Below the pieces are notes generated by a model that was not told where the DNA came from, searched no databases, and was given only the letters and a program-made list of their open reading frames with translations. Of a DNA stretch of 64,000 bases, positions 11,738-23,975 are shown one piece after another. Position 1 is the first letter of the stretch. Every line of letters begins with the position of its first letter. The stretch comes from Bondarzewia mesenterica. Lineage: Eukaryota; Basidiomycota; Agaricomycetes; Russulales; Bondarzewiaceae. The position numbers and the translations under genes were made by a program. The DNA lies in the NCBI GenBank assembly GCA_004802705.1, contig SGPL01000078.1:1-64000 (forward strand). Direction: 5' to 3'.

Positions 11738-12578
11738 CTTTGCCAATCGGCCGGCCCGCGGGGTTTAAAAGTTGGTAAGTACAAGCTTGTTGAGAGATCC
11801 TCAGGAGTCAGAGTCCTCCGAACGTCAATGGTACGTCGGTAATGGCCTATTATAACATTGCTAACGCACTCAATCAATAGCATCAAAGCTTTCGTTTTGG
11901 GGATTGACATCAATAGGTAGTTCTTGTGGGAGTTAATCTTTCGTTTGAACCAGTATACATGTTTGGCCGGTCTGTTTGTAACTAATTCCAGGTATTGCAA
12001 TTGTCACTGAACTGTATACAAAACTCTTGAGAAAAGATAGTGGAAATTAACAGATAGAAGGAAAAAGATGATTCGACCCAGGCTCGAACTGAGGACCTTC
12101 TGTGAACACCAAATGTTAGACAGATGCGATAACCAACTACGCCATCGAACCATATTTTTAATTGTAAAATATTTATATATCGATCACCATAGCATTTAAA
12201 TCACCGAATGCTAGCTTTGCACACTGTCAAAAATACCGGTGATTTCGATTAGGTACAGCGCGAGGCCTTAGGCCTGAGATACAGACAACAACGGGGATAA
12301 TAGATGTGTGCCAAAGAAGCCACGGATCGCGTAAAAGGAAGTACATAATTACGCGCTCCTTCACGCGTATATAAATTCAATAAAAACGCGTCGGTCACGT
12401 TCTAGTGGCTTGCGTCCTTCCGTTCCAAAATTTCCTCTCATCGCTCTTGTTCCATCTCCCATTTGTATACCCTCTCCTCTGTAATTTAGACGGCTATTGG
12501 CAAAGTGAGTTTTTCATCGCATCCGATTTTCAATCCTGTCCAATACGGGCAAAGTTGCTAGGGCACTATTCAACAGTC
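11738..12578. promoter_or_regulatory. Divergent promoter region containing a tRNA gene
   Basis: The F-box gene reads leftward and the importin gene rightward from this 841-bp interval. It holds tRNA-Val at 12069-12151. AT-rich sequence lies at 12150-12180, and a TATATAAA-like stretch lies near 12367-12375, about 205 bp before the importin start. A 57-codon open frame at 12405-12575 overlaps the importin leader and has no recognisable domain. Confidence 0.45.
12069..12151 (-). tRNA. tRNA-Val (AAC) with a 9-nt intron
   Basis: Read on the minus strand, the sequence folds as a full cloverleaf. A 7-bp acceptor stem pairs GGTTCGA with TCGAATC (one G-U). The D arm contains AGTTGGTTA. The anticodon stem pairs TCTGT with ACAGA. 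The T arm pairs CTCAG with CTGGG around TTCGAGC. The anticodon loop reads CTAACA, giving anticodon AAC (12117-12115), which decodes GUU valine. Nine extra bases, TTTGGTGTT (12113-12105), follow position 37, the canonical place for a nuclear tRNA intron. The discriminator base is A. CCA is not encoded, as expected in eukaryotes. Confidence 0.9.
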
Positions 12579-15500
12579 ATGGATCTTCAGTCCCTGTCGA
12601 ACTTGTTCGCAACGACTCTCAACCCCAATCCCAATGTACATAAGGCAGCAGAGCTAGAAATTAGGAAGGTACGTATCCATGCGTGGTTGTTCTCTACCCT
12701 CGCTCAATTGTGATATCAGGTCAGTGGCCATGAGGGAATGTTGGTTGCCCTCCTGCAGATCATCGCCTCCGATAACGTCGACCTGTGCGTCTACAACGCG
12801 TTCTTTTCTCTTTGTTTGCTCAGATACATCCTTCTAGGGCCACACGTCAGGCGTGCTCCGTTTACCTCAAAAATTGCGTTGGCAGCTTGTACTTTATCGA
12901 CCCCGCACGCGCTCATCCCGATCAAAGGCCCATCGCGCCTTCTGACCGCGCCGCTCTCAAGTCTTCCATTCTTCGCCTACTGGCTGATTCTCCCTCGCGC
13001 AGCATCACTGTGCAGCTTGCCAGCACCCTGAAAAGTCTCGTTTCTCATGACTTCCCTGGGAAGTGGCCGGAGCTCATGGGCGGCGCTCAACAAATGCTGG
13101 GTAGTACCAACATCAGGGAAGTTGGCGCTGGATGCGTCGTTGTTTTGGAGATGGTCAGGGCGTTCCGGCGAGTGCAATTCCCTGGCTACACGACTCATGT
13201 CCGCTTATCGACGTCCGCATAGTTTCTGCCAGAAGGAAGATATCCTTCCTCAAATTGTCGCTGAGCTCTTCCCGATTCTCGTCAACATCGCTTCTCAGCT
13301 CTTGTCTTCTCCTCCCGCTGGTGCGGAGCAAGAAATCCCCGCAATTCTGCACCTCATCCTCAAGACCTACAAATCCTCTATTGTCCTCAATCTAAGCCAG
13401 CACCAGCAGAGCCCCGAGAGCCTCGTTCCTTGGGGTCGCCTTCTATTCCAGGTCGTCAACCTGCAGATTCCTAAGGAGGCTGTGCCCGAAGACGAGGATG
13501 AGCGGGAACGCAGCGAATGGTGGAAAGCCAAAAAGTGGGCATATGGTATCCTTGGGCGGCTATTCCATCGGTTCGGCAACCCTTCCCAGCTACCGAGCAC
13601 CATGAAAGCTGAGTATGGCGCTTTTGCGCAACACTTTGTGACCACGTTCGCTCCGGAGATCTTCAAGGTTTATCTCCAGCAAGTGGAGTTGTACGTCTCT
13701 GGCCAAGCTTGGCTCTCGAAGAAATGCCAATATCAAATCTTCACTTTTTTCACCGAATGGTACGTTCAAACTCGCACTCCTTCACACCCTACCCCTATAA
13801 GAATTGTGTTTCGTCTTACTCCTGATGCTCATATACCTCATAGTGTGAAACCGAAGACTACTTGGGCGCTTCTGAAGCCTCATTTCGAGACGCTCGTCTC
13901 CACGTTTGTATTCCCTAATCTCTCATTTACGACCTCCAAACAGGAGCTATGGGACACGGACCCCGTCGACTTCGTCCGCACCTCTATAGACGAATATGAG
14001 AACTACTCGTCCCCGGTCTCCGCTGCAACTGCGTTCCTTCTTCAGCTCGTTGGCAGCCGTACCAAGACGACATTCATGCCTATCCTCAGCTTTGTGAACA
14101 CTGTCCTCGCTTCGTACGTTTCAGACTTGATCGGTCTCATTTCCTGAATCTCAGTTCGCCTTGCCTTTCTAGCAACCCCGCCGCACCACAAAGGTTTGGC
14201 GCATTGAATATGACCGCTGCACTTGGCCCCTTCATCATGCGGCACCCAGATGTCAAGCACAATATGCCTCAATTCATGTCGCAGCATGTCTTGTCCGAGT
14301 TCTCCAGCGAGGAGGGTTACTTGCGGGCCATCGTACGTCACCCGTTCACCTTACCCGTTTCTCAGTTTCTGACACAGTCACAAACAGGCCTGTGAGGTTC
14401 TCGGAACAGTTGAAAGGGCCGATATAACTTGGAATAATGAAGAGGTAGTCCTTGCTGTCCTCTCTTACTGAATGTAAGACTGACTTGCGGCGGTAGAATA
14501 TGAATGCTCACTTCAGGGCCGTTGCTGCGGCCTTAGACGATCCTCAGTTGCCTGTGCGTGTCCAGGCTGCTTTGGCGCTGACCGAGATGGTCAGTGCTCA
14601 CGAGCCCGGTAAGTTGTAGCGAAATCCTTTTTTTTTCCACTTACGATATGAAATTCTGCAGTCAGAGCTGTCGTTGCGCCCCAAGTCGGAAAGGTTATCC
14701 AAGGCAAGTCGATAGGATACAACATACTTTGAAACAGCTGACGATAGCCTTAGACCTACTCAAATTGTCTGACGAGACGGACCTCGATATTCTCAACAAC
14801 AGTATGGAGTCCATGGTCGAGCAGTTTCAGGATGAGCTTCTTCCTGTTGCCGCTCAGCTGACCGCGCGTTTGGTATTGAGCACGCTTCTCATATTATAGC
14901 GCAACTCATTGATCATGCTTCATAGTGCGACTCATACCTCCGTCTTGCACGGGAAAGCCTCGCTCAAGAAGAAAACGCTCCCAAGGGCGGCGACCTGGAC
15001 TCCCTCATCCAGGCGGATGGCGATGATGACAAGACATATGCCGCTATGGGTGTTGCAAAGACGATCTCGACAGTGAGTGTAGCCGTGCTTTAGAGTCATC
15101 TCTTATATCAATATCTGTTTCGCAGATTGTTTCGTCGGTTGACTCTTCTCCTGAGATCCTCGTTCAGGTCCAGGAGGTCGTCATTCCTATCATCACATTT
15201 ACGCTTGAGAACAAGATGCTCGGTCAGTCAATGCCTGACTTCGTCAGTTCGACGCTTACCGTTTACATGACAGACTTGTTTGATAATATGTACGAGTTGG
15301 TTGACAACCTCACGTTTAAAACGCATGAAATCTCACCCAAGATGTGGCCTATCTTCGAGTTGACGTATGCTTTGTTCAAGTCCGACGCAGTCGACTTCTT
15401 GGATGGTAAGGCATCATTTCCCCAGACTCAAAGCAGAGCTAAATGCAATGATTCAAGAAATGCTGCCATCTCTTGACAACTTCGTTTCGTATGGCACCGA

Positions 15501-16713
15501 AGTTTTCAAGAATCGCGCAGATTATAGACATATGGTACTCGACATATATACGACTTCTATCACGAACAGCCATCTCGGCGAGAACGACAGAGTCAACGGG
15601 TCGAAGCTAGCTGAGTCCCTCCTACTCAATCTCCGTGGCCATATAGACGATGTATGTAGTCAACGGTTCTGTGTTCTTCATCTTTTCACCATTTTCACTT
15701 TATAGGCTCTGCAACTGATCATTAAAACTGCGGTCGACCACATCGATGGCGCCGAAACCAGTTCGCTTCGACTTGCAAACCTTGAGGTTTTGGTTAATAC
15801 AGTTCTATACAATCCTGCCGCGGCTCTCCAGCTCATGGAGCAGTATCGTGCGGGCATGTCGCGCCAGTTCTTTGATAAATGGTTCGCCGCTATCAACTCG
15901 GACAACCATCTGCCTCGCGTGCACGACAAGAAGTTGACCATCGTCGCATTGTGTGCTGCGATGGAAATGGACCCAGCTGCTATCCCTGAAGCATTGAAGG
16001 ACGGATGGCCAGGCATTGTGGCAGGCGCATTGAGGGTGTTCAAGGACCTGCCGAAGGCCATTGCTGGTACGTCTCATGAACATATCCGCGACATGATGTT
16101 GCTGATATCAATCTCAGGACGGAAGGCGCTTCAAGACGCTTTGCAAGAGGAGGCAGAAGATTACGCCAGTGACGACGATTCCAGGTACCTCAACCTGAAT
16201 GAGGATGATGGTAAGCACCTATTTATGTTACATCCTCGGCTCATTCTGACTTAGTTGCAGAGGACGTGTGGGATGAAGACTCCGCCTATATAGAGATGTT
16301 AGCAAAAGAGGTACATCATCGACCATCTGATCACTCGTCCTACTTTCTTACTTATTTTATCTTAGGGGTTGCGCCTCCGTGAACAGTCGGAGAAACGTAC
16401 TGAAGATGATGCCGAGTCGGAAGAATCTGACGACACTGACATTGACGAAGAGCTCGGCTACATCAGTCCGCTTGATACAGTCGATCCCTACTTTACTTTC
16501 CAGCAGGCATTGACGAGTATGTCGATTCTCTCTTCATCGGGCGTGTGTTTGTCTAAAGCCTTTTTTTTTCTCATAGCTCTCCAAGCGAAAAATGGACCGA
16601 TGTATCAGGCTGCGACGACGTCGCTGGACGTCGAGCAGCAGACGTTGTTGATGGAAGTGATGCGTATTGCGGAGACACAGCAAGGCGGAGAGAACGGAAC
16701 GGCACAGGCTTAA
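12579..16713 (+). CDS. Importin-7/8-type karyopherin (Nmd5/Sxm1-like)
   Basis: A multi-exon gene of roughly 1,000 residues. The N-terminus (MDLQSLSNLFATTLNPN, then TRQACSVYLKN and LASTLKSLVSHDFPGKWPEL) is an importin-beta N-terminal domain that binds Ran-GTP. It is followed by HEAT-type helical repeats (WGRLLFQVVNLQIPKE, WWKAKKWAYGILGRLFHRFG, WLSKKCQYQIFTFF). The C-terminus is strongly acidic (DEDVWDEDSAY, SEESDDTDIDEELGY) and ends GENGTAQA. This layout fits the importin-7/8 family, in yeast Nmd5 and Sxm1, which imports ribosomal proteins, kinases and histones. Acceptor 12837 restores NVDLATRQA across the second intron. The intron at 13169-13222 appears to start with GC rather than GT. It shares a divergent promoter region with the F-box gene. 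Confidence 0.88.
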
Positions 16714-17546
16714 AACTTTGTTCGATGCGTTGAATGATCATGACCTGATGCCTGCATATCATACTTGTTTCTATTTTTTTTTTTCTTGTCCATCGTCGCT
16801 TTACTCGTCGACCTGTTACACACGCATCAGGTCTGTAACTCTACTTTGACATCAGTGAAACCAGTGGATGATCTTGTCTGCGACTGTATCAGAGATGTGA
16901 CCTTCGCCTGTTGGCAACGTTTATTGCCCATACGTATTAGACATCTGCTTCTCATTCGATGCCTTGGAGGTGTCCGTGAATGAAGAACTATCGCAGCGTA
17001 CGATTGAGATGTTCACGTCAAGTACACAGGCCGATCAAGTGCTGTACTCATGAAATGGGAGGGAAAGTCAATCAAACAAAGTGACGAAGACATATTCACC
17101 CAGCAGATGGGCCAGTATGTTGAAATAAGTGATCTCCATGGCAACGATGTCCAGGACTCAACAACACTTATTCGCGTCCAAATAAGGGTTGTTCTTAGCT
17201 CCTAAGTAGGTCCTAATTTTCAACGACCACGTCACCCCGACCGTAGCCAAGTCATAAAAAGGACCTCACGGAATCGAAGGGGATGGCAAAACGGTATGGT
17301 GCGGCTCTGAATTGAAATGCAGTCCGGACCAGGACAGTTGATGGTTACATAGTGCAATAACAGAGATATTCCTGACCGAGTGGAATAAAACCAAGAGCGT
17401 CGCTCACGGCGAACACGAGCTCTTGAATGTAAAATCAAGTAAGAAATAAGCATAAGCACAAGAAATGAATCGCGCAACATCACATTTGAATAACTTACCA
17501 AAGGTCTTAATCACCAGAATCTCAATCACAGCTGTGATGTTGACGC
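16714..17546. other. Convergent 3' spacer
   Basis: This 833-bp interval lies between the importin stop (plus strand) and the Ebp2 stop (minus strand). Its open frames (16765-16983 plus, 17232-17501 minus) show no domain and are interrupted in every extension. It likely carries both 3' untranslated regions, with a T-rich run at 16770-16790. Confidence 0.45.
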
Positions 17547-18890
17547 TCATGAGCGACTTTTGGCGGCCATCCGTCGACTCTTACCGGGTCGCTGACTCTT
17601 GCCCTTACCCTTACCACCTGCACCTCCGCCTCGCTTACCATGCCCTCCAAAGTTATCTGTCGAATCCCTTGTGTTTTGCTTCGACCGCCTTCCAACACCT
17701 CCGAATCCAAACTTCTCATCCCGGGCATGGCGAGGAAGCTTTTTTTTCGTCTAATCCCTTCCCGCGCTTGGCCGGCCGACCCGATATCGCGTCTTCAACG
17801 GCCACATCGAAAGCATCATCATCCGCCTGCGCGTTGTCCAAAGCTCCCTTGCGTTCTGTTTAAAGGTTAGACGTGGAACTTAACGCAGTCCACGAAAAAC
17901 CATGGCACTCACTTCGTTTAAGATCTTTCAAACGCTCCTCCATCTCCTTCTTACTCCGCTCTCTTTCCTTCAGCTTCTCCATCTGCACCTGCTTACCGAA
18001 CTTCTTCCCCTCACGTTCCTTCCTCTTCTCCTCACTCCTTTTTATGCCTGCAGATTCATCGAGCAATCTCTGCCGGATGCGCTCCATATGCGCGTCAGTT
18101 TTGACCATCTCGGCGAAGTAATCAGAGGGTCGCGTGAAGGGAAGTTTATGCCTCGCGGCAAACGTGCGAGCTGTAGTTGCTCCGTGCAGCGCCTGTTTAT
18201 AGCTTGGCAAACGGATTCACGTTAGGAGCAAATATGCAAAATGAGAGGGAACACACAATGCGAGTTCACGGTTTAAATCGTCGTTGACATCGATATCCAT
18301 CGTTTGAGGGTAGGAAACGATCAGAGTTTCTGTCCATGATATTGAGGGGTCGAGCTTAATCGTGTCAAGGATTCGCTCCAGAGCAACCTAGAGCAAATTA
18401 GTTGTAGTGCAGCCGAAGAACGGGAATGAACATCCACTTTGTTGTCGATCTCAATTTTTTGACGAGGAACCGCATCTTCGTCCACGGACTCAACATCATC
18501 TAACGCGACCTCCTCTTCTTCCACTTCCTCGTCATCATCCGAGTCAGATACTCCCACATCCGCTCCCTCGTTTTCTTCTCTCTCTTCTTCTGCATCGTCT
18601 TCCACCCCTTCGTTCTCACTGCCGTCCTCTTCATTTTCGTCCTCCTCGTCAGAATCTCCTCCCTCTATCAACGCCTGTAACTGCGCCTGTCCAAAGTCAT
18701 CCAGACCATCGTCTCCAAGAGCTTTCATGAGCTTCTTCATTCCCTCCTCGTCGACGCCGCTGTCTTCACTATCGCTCTCGTCGTCCTCAATAGCTGATAG
18801 TTCCAACTCAACCTCGCGTGCTTTCTCTTTCAATGAAGAGCTTTTCGGCTTTGCATTTTGTTTTTTAGAGGAGTTGGCGACGGCCGGCAT
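17547..18890 (-). CDS. EBP2: rRNA-processing protein Ebp2
   Basis: The protein starts at the ATG at 18890 with an acidic N-terminal domain of about 150 residues made of DE-rich blocks (DDESDSEDSGVDEE, DSDDDEEVEEEEV). The conserved Ebp2 core follows: ALERILDTIKLDPSISWTE, DLNRELAFYKQALHGA across a splice junction, LPFTRPSDYFAEMVKTD, HMERIRQRLL, then a Lys/Glu coiled coil ending LKDLKR. The C-terminus is Gly/Arg/Lys-rich and ends RPGKSRRMAAKSRS, a nucleolar-type basic tail. Ebp2 is an essential nucleolar factor for 27S pre-rRNA processing and 60S subunit assembly. The gene has several short introns. It is tandem with the secreted-protein gene on the same strand. Confidence 0.88.
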
Positions 18891-19288
18891 TGTAGAAGAG
18901 GGATGATAGAAGAGGGGGAGTTATAATAAGACTTGACTATATGGTAGAGGAACTGTAGAGGCTTGTAGAGGATTGGGAAATGATCTGAGTTTGAAAAATA
19001 CCCCCAATCCAGAAAGCTTCGCCGGCTCACAGAATGTATTCCAACGTGAAAGTTGAAGGTCAACCCGAAAAGGTCGAAGACTTAATGCCGTACCGATATT
19101 ACATGAAACAGATACGATGTCATATACAAAAGTTCACCGTACATACACGAGGTGGTTCTATCGTTCTACGAATATCCTGAACCGAAATGAAGACAACAGT
19201 AGATATAAATATCGACGAGAGCGTCATAATCGTCGCAAGAGCTCATGATGCTAAATGGAGAGAGAATGACATTGCCGCTGTAAGGGCA
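18891..19288. other. Spacer between two minus-strand genes
   Basis: This interval is upstream of EBP2 and downstream of the secreted-protein gene. It presumably holds the EBP2 promoter and the neighbour's 3' end. No distinct element was recognised. Confidence 0.4.
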
Positions 19289-20238
19289 TCAGAGGCGTCT
19301 GACAGTCAAAAGGGCCACACGTCCATCTTGCTCAATTCCATGATTCACGCCTGTCAGATGGAGGGGTTAAAAGCGGGAGGAGTGAATAAATCAGTAAGCA
19401 TACCGTCATTTCCAGGCTCCAGCAGGCCCGTGCGCCAGTCCACTTCAGCCTTCCACCAGATGCCTTTGAAGTGGCTTCCAGAGACGGCGCGGTCAACGAG
19501 CCAGTCTCGACCAACGTTGTAACCATCCTCCACGATCTTATGATTCTTGCGTGAGTGTTCTTCCTTGGACGCGCTATTTCCCTTGAAGTCAAATATTGGC
19601 ATACGTATCTCGACGATAAGTGCCATACCCGATAAACCAAGCACCGCTGTTCGCAGCCGTGCCATTCTGCTTCCATGCTCTAAAATGATGACCGCCCGCA
19701 AAGCTCTCCCAACAGGTTCCCCAGATTGGGAAGTAATACTGGCGAGCGAGGAACATCTCCGCCTTCTTCCCTTCACCGTCTCCAAGGTCTGCTTTGTGGA
19801 TGTTCCCATAATGCAGGCCTAAGCATTCCTCAGAGTAGCCGATGGATCTAGAATATAAAATGTCAGTATGTATAATCCAGAAACATAATAAGAACAATAA
19901 GAATACTTGGCGTAATTATGAAAACCATCCTCAGTAAGGATGAAAGGATCGGAAAGACCAGATATGATTATGTTCAAAGGTTCCCCCAACTGGGGTAAAG
20001 TGTACTGTCAAGATAGATTTGAATCAGTAGCTGGTTAAAATAATATTGAGCCTAACATGCTCACATCAAGAAAGCGACCGCCGTTGATACGTGGATCTAC
20101 CCAGCCTGCCGTGATATCTGAACCATCTGTGAGTTCCTCTCCTTGAGATATGACGGCCTGTTCTGGTCGAAACAGAGACCGAAGAGTAGGAAAAGCGAGA
20201 ACCTGAGTCAGAAAAGACAGCAAGAGGATAGACCTCAT
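19289..20238 (-). CDS. Secreted fungal protein of unknown function
   Basis: It starts at the ATG at 20238 with a clear signal peptide (MRSILLLSFLTQVLAFP, probable cleavage near residue 17). The mature part contains LTDGSDITAGWVDPRING, LNIIISGLSDPFILTEDGF, SIGYSEECLGLHYGN, HKADLGDGEG, GTCWESFAGGHHFRAWKQNG, ANSGAWFIG, DGYNVGRDWLVDRAV and KGIWWKAEVDW. I recognise this arrangement from uncharacterised secreted proteins of mushrooms but know no function. A last intron splits GND-G and adds a conserved-looking tail, VNHGIEQDGRVALLTVRRL, with stop 19289-19291. Without that splice the frame ends at 19354 in unrelated residues. Cysteine pairs suggest disulphides. A role at the cell surface or outside the cell is inferred only from the signal peptide. 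Confidence 0.7.
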
Positions 20239-20713
20239 CCTCAAGGGTGATAGGGAACGAGAGAAAGATGACAGAGGCGGTCAGGCAGGACTTCGAGCAT
20301 GGCTGTCTGGAGACGGCGCAACCGCACATACTACCCAAAGCATGCTAATCAGTCACGTAATTGTGCATTTAGTGCCTTAACAATTTTGTAATTTTACTCA
20401 TAATGCTCCGGAAAACTCTGAGTCACGACTCACAACTGAGATGATGCTACAGCACCAGGAAGAAAAAAGATTTTATTTTTGGTGTTCCCAATGTCTTTCC
20501 TCTGAGTTCGCCTGAATTCCACGTACTCATGTTCTAGAAACGTAGAAACGTGATTTCATTGGCCGACTCACGAGTTCCTTATATAATTAACGTGATGTGA
20601 CCAATTGTGACGCCGGATTGATGAGTAGCTTGATAAGCAGTCTGCTCACCATCGACACCGACGACCACGACCGCGACGTCAACTTGAACCACACTGTATT
20701 TCAACAATTGAAC
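20239..20713. promoter_or_regulatory. Divergent promoter, secreted protein / PRP6
   Basis: The 475 bp between two divergent starts must carry both promoters. A weak TATATAAT-like stretch is at about 20579-20587, roughly 130 bp before the PRP6 start. No other motif stood out. Confidence 0.45.
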
Positions 20714-23700
20714 ATGGCCTCCAATAAACCGAACAAGCTCGCATTTCTGTCAATGCCTGCTCCAGCATCCTATGTTGCTGGTCTTGGTCGAGGGTGAGTT
20801 TCCGTGGAGCTTTCTCCCGACATGGTATTTAAGGTACTATACTCTGCAGTGCATCTGGTTTCACTACCCGGTCAGATATTGGCCCTGCAAGAGAAGGTCC
20901 ATCGGCGGAAGTCATAGCGTGAGTATCATCTGGTTTGTCTCAGAATTTGTTCTGACATATCTTCGCAGTGAAGCTCAGGCTCGCCGTGGTGAGGAGGCCG
21001 AAGTGGACCCAGAGCAGTTCCAGGATCCCGATAATGAATACGGTCTGTTTGCGGGAACAACATATGAAGCCGATGACGAAGAGGCAGACAAGATTTATGA
21101 ACAAGTCGACCAGAACATGGATGCCCGGCGGAGAGTCCGAAGGTGTGTACTTCCTGGTCAGTTCTTCCCCTCTCGACTCGCTCAGTGTACTTTACTTTTT
21201 TTTTCATCAGAGAGACACGCGAGGAGGTCGAATTAGCGAAGCTTCGTGCAGAGAGACCGAAGTTGCAACAACAGTTTGCCGATCTGAAGCGTGGGCTGGC
21301 GGTCGTCACCGATGCAGAGTGGGAGAACATTCCAGAGGTGGGCAATCTCACACGGAAAAAACGGCGCAAAGATGAGAGGTCATTTGTCGTTCCGGACAGC
21401 GTCATTGTCGGTGATAGGACCAAGGGCGAGTATGAGAGTGCGCTTGACCCTATGCAACAGAAGGTGTGTACAGTGTCTTCGGCTTACTAGCAGTCAACTA
21501 ATGCATGGCTACAGCAGGGCGGATTTGAGACCCCAGCTGACTCAGGAACTCTGACCAACTTCGTGGAAATTGGTCAAGCTCGTGATAAAATCCTCTCTCT
21601 CAAACTTGATCAGGTGCGTAGCTCTGTCATATCATCATGCTCTGCTGTTCACCCACCCCATTCAGATCTCGGGGACGTCAACAACCTCAGGTTCCGCAAC
21701 ATCCGTGGATCCAAAGGGGTATCTCACTTCCCTAAACAGTGTCGTGCTCAAAACCGATGCCGAAATTGGTGACATCAAGCGGGCGAGGATGCTTTTCGAT
21801 TCATTGGTCAAGTCAAATCCAAAACACGCTCCTGGATGGATTGCTGCCGCAGCATTGGAGGAGCACGCTGGGCGTATGGTGGCAGCGCGCAAGTTGATAA
21901 AGATGGGCTGTGAGCAGTGTCCTAAAAGTGAGGATGTCTGGTTGGAAGCCGCAAGGTTGCATGTAAGAGAAACCTCCCACCTGCATTCGATGCTTGCTTA
22001 CCTAACCTTGTCCAGAACAATGAGGATGCGAAAGTAATTTTGGCAAACGCGGTGCAGCACGTTGGACAGAGCGTCAAAATCTGGCTTGCGGCAGCTGACC
22101 TGGAACACGATGCAAAGGCCAAGAAACGTGTGCTTCGTAAAGGTGCGTAGTATATTCGGACGCAACAATTGTCCATCACTGACAGCGCGGCCAGCCCTTG
22201 AACACATTCCAAATTCCGTACGGCTTTGGAAAGAAACCGTTAACCTTGAAAGCTCGGCATCAGATGCACGTATCCTTCTCGCACGGGCGGTCGAAGTGAT
22301 ACCACTTTCTGTCGAGCTGTGGTTAACACTTGCTCGGCTGGAGACCCCTGAAAAGGCGAAAGCCGTGCTGAACAAAGCTCGGAAGGCCGTACCAACATCG
22401 CATGACATTTGGATAGCCGCCGGTCGATTGCTTGAGCAGGAGGCATATGCCGCGGAAAAGTCGGAAGCAGGTCGAGAGAAAGAGCTGAATGCGGTTGACA
22501 AGACGATTGAGATGGGTGTGCGGGAATTGCGCAGGCATCAGGTTTTGCTAACGAGAGAACAGTGGTTGAAGGAAGCTGAACGGTGCGAGACCGAAGGCTC
22601 TCCCAGGACATGCGAAGCTATCATCAAGGCAACTGTGGCGATGGAGGTGGAGGAAGAGGACAGACTGGATACATGGGTTGGGGACGCGGAGAGTGCAGAA
22701 TCCAGAGGGAAGGTCGGAACGGCTAAGGCCATCATTGCTTACGCTCTGCGCGTGTTTCCCGACAAGCGCGATCTCTGGCGGCGTGCAGCGGATTTGGAGA
22801 AGGCACACGGCACTCGCGAATCTCTCGACGCGATCCTAGCCCGCTCGGTTCAGCATTGCCCGCAAGCAGAAGTTCTATGGTTGATGTGGGCTAAGGAGAA
22901 ATGGATGGGTGGAGACGTGCCGCAAGCGCGAGAGGTGTTGGAGAAGGCTTTCGTCGCAAACCCTGAGAGCGAACAGATTTGGCTGGCAGCTGTCAAGTTG
23001 GATGCGGAGAACGGAGAGTTAGGCGTCGCAAGGGAGCTGCTGGTCCGCGCCCGAACAGTGGCTGACACCGAAAGGGTAAGTGCATCTGACTTTTCCAGAA
23101 TATCTTCAATCTAACAATTGCTTTAGATTTGGATGAAATCAGCCGTGTTTGAGCGGCAGCAAGGTCAGATCGAGGCTGCGATGTCCACCGTTTCGACCGC
23201 CATTTCGAAGTATCCGAAATTCGGCAAATTGTACATGATTCAAGGTCAACTCTACGAATCGCAAAAGAATTATGCTGCGGCTCGCGCTTCTTACGCGGCA
23301 GGTCTCAAGGCGGTTCCCAAGGAAGTTACTCTATGGATATTGGCCAGCCGATTGGAGGAAGCGGATGGAAAAAGCATCCGGGCTCGGGCAATCCTCGATA
23401 AAGCGCGACTAGTCAATCCTAAAACGGATAGACTTTGGGCTGAAGCTGTAGGTGTCGAGGAACGATCGGGCGGCGCAGCGCAGGCAAAAACAATGTTGGC
23501 ACGAGGACTGCAGGAGTGCCCGGAATCTGGCTTGTTGTGGTCGATGGCCATTTGGGCCGAGCCACGACCATCGCGCAAGTCAAAGTCGGTGGATGCTCTC
23601 AAAAAATGCCAGGATGACCCGACAGTCATTTGCACTGTCGCTCGTTTATTCTGGGCGGAGCGAAAGATTGAGAAGGCAAGGCAATGGTTTGGGCGTGCGG

Positions 23701-23975
23701 TGGGTGCGGACCCAGATTTGGGCGATGCTTGGGGCTGGTGGTTGAAGTTTGAAAGACAGCATGGTGTTAAGGTGCGCGCGCTATTGGTTGTTTCTAGATA
23801 TTCGATCTCATCTACTTTTACTCTGTTCCAGGAGCACCAAGATGAGGTCATAAACAGATGTGTAGCAGCCGAACCTCATCATGGTCCGACATGGCAGGCT
23901 ATAGCGAAAGATGACAAAAACGCGGGCAAGAAGGTGCAGGATATTTTGGAGCTCGTCGCTGCTGCTCTGCGGTGA
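20714..23975 (+). CDS. PRP6: Pre-mRNA splicing factor Prp6/Prp1
   Basis: Starting MASNKPNKLAFLSMPAPASY, the protein has the PRP1 N-terminal region (YVAGLGRGASGFTTRSDIG, PDNEYGLFAG, EEADKIYEQVDQNMDARR, LKRGLAVVTDAEWENIPEVG). The rest is a long array of HAT/TPR-like helical repeats, for example ARMLFDSLVKSNPKHAPGWI, NSVRLWKETVNLE, ARILLARAVEVIPLSVELW and AKTMLARGLQECPESGLLW. Prp6 bridges the U5 and U4/U6 snRNPs in the tri-snRNP and is needed for spliceosome assembly. The first third is split by several introns, while the repeat region is mostly in two large exons (roughly 22,190-23,075 and 23,130-23,770). The stop is at 23973-23975. Estimated length, about 900 residues, is normal for the family. 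Confidence 0.92.
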
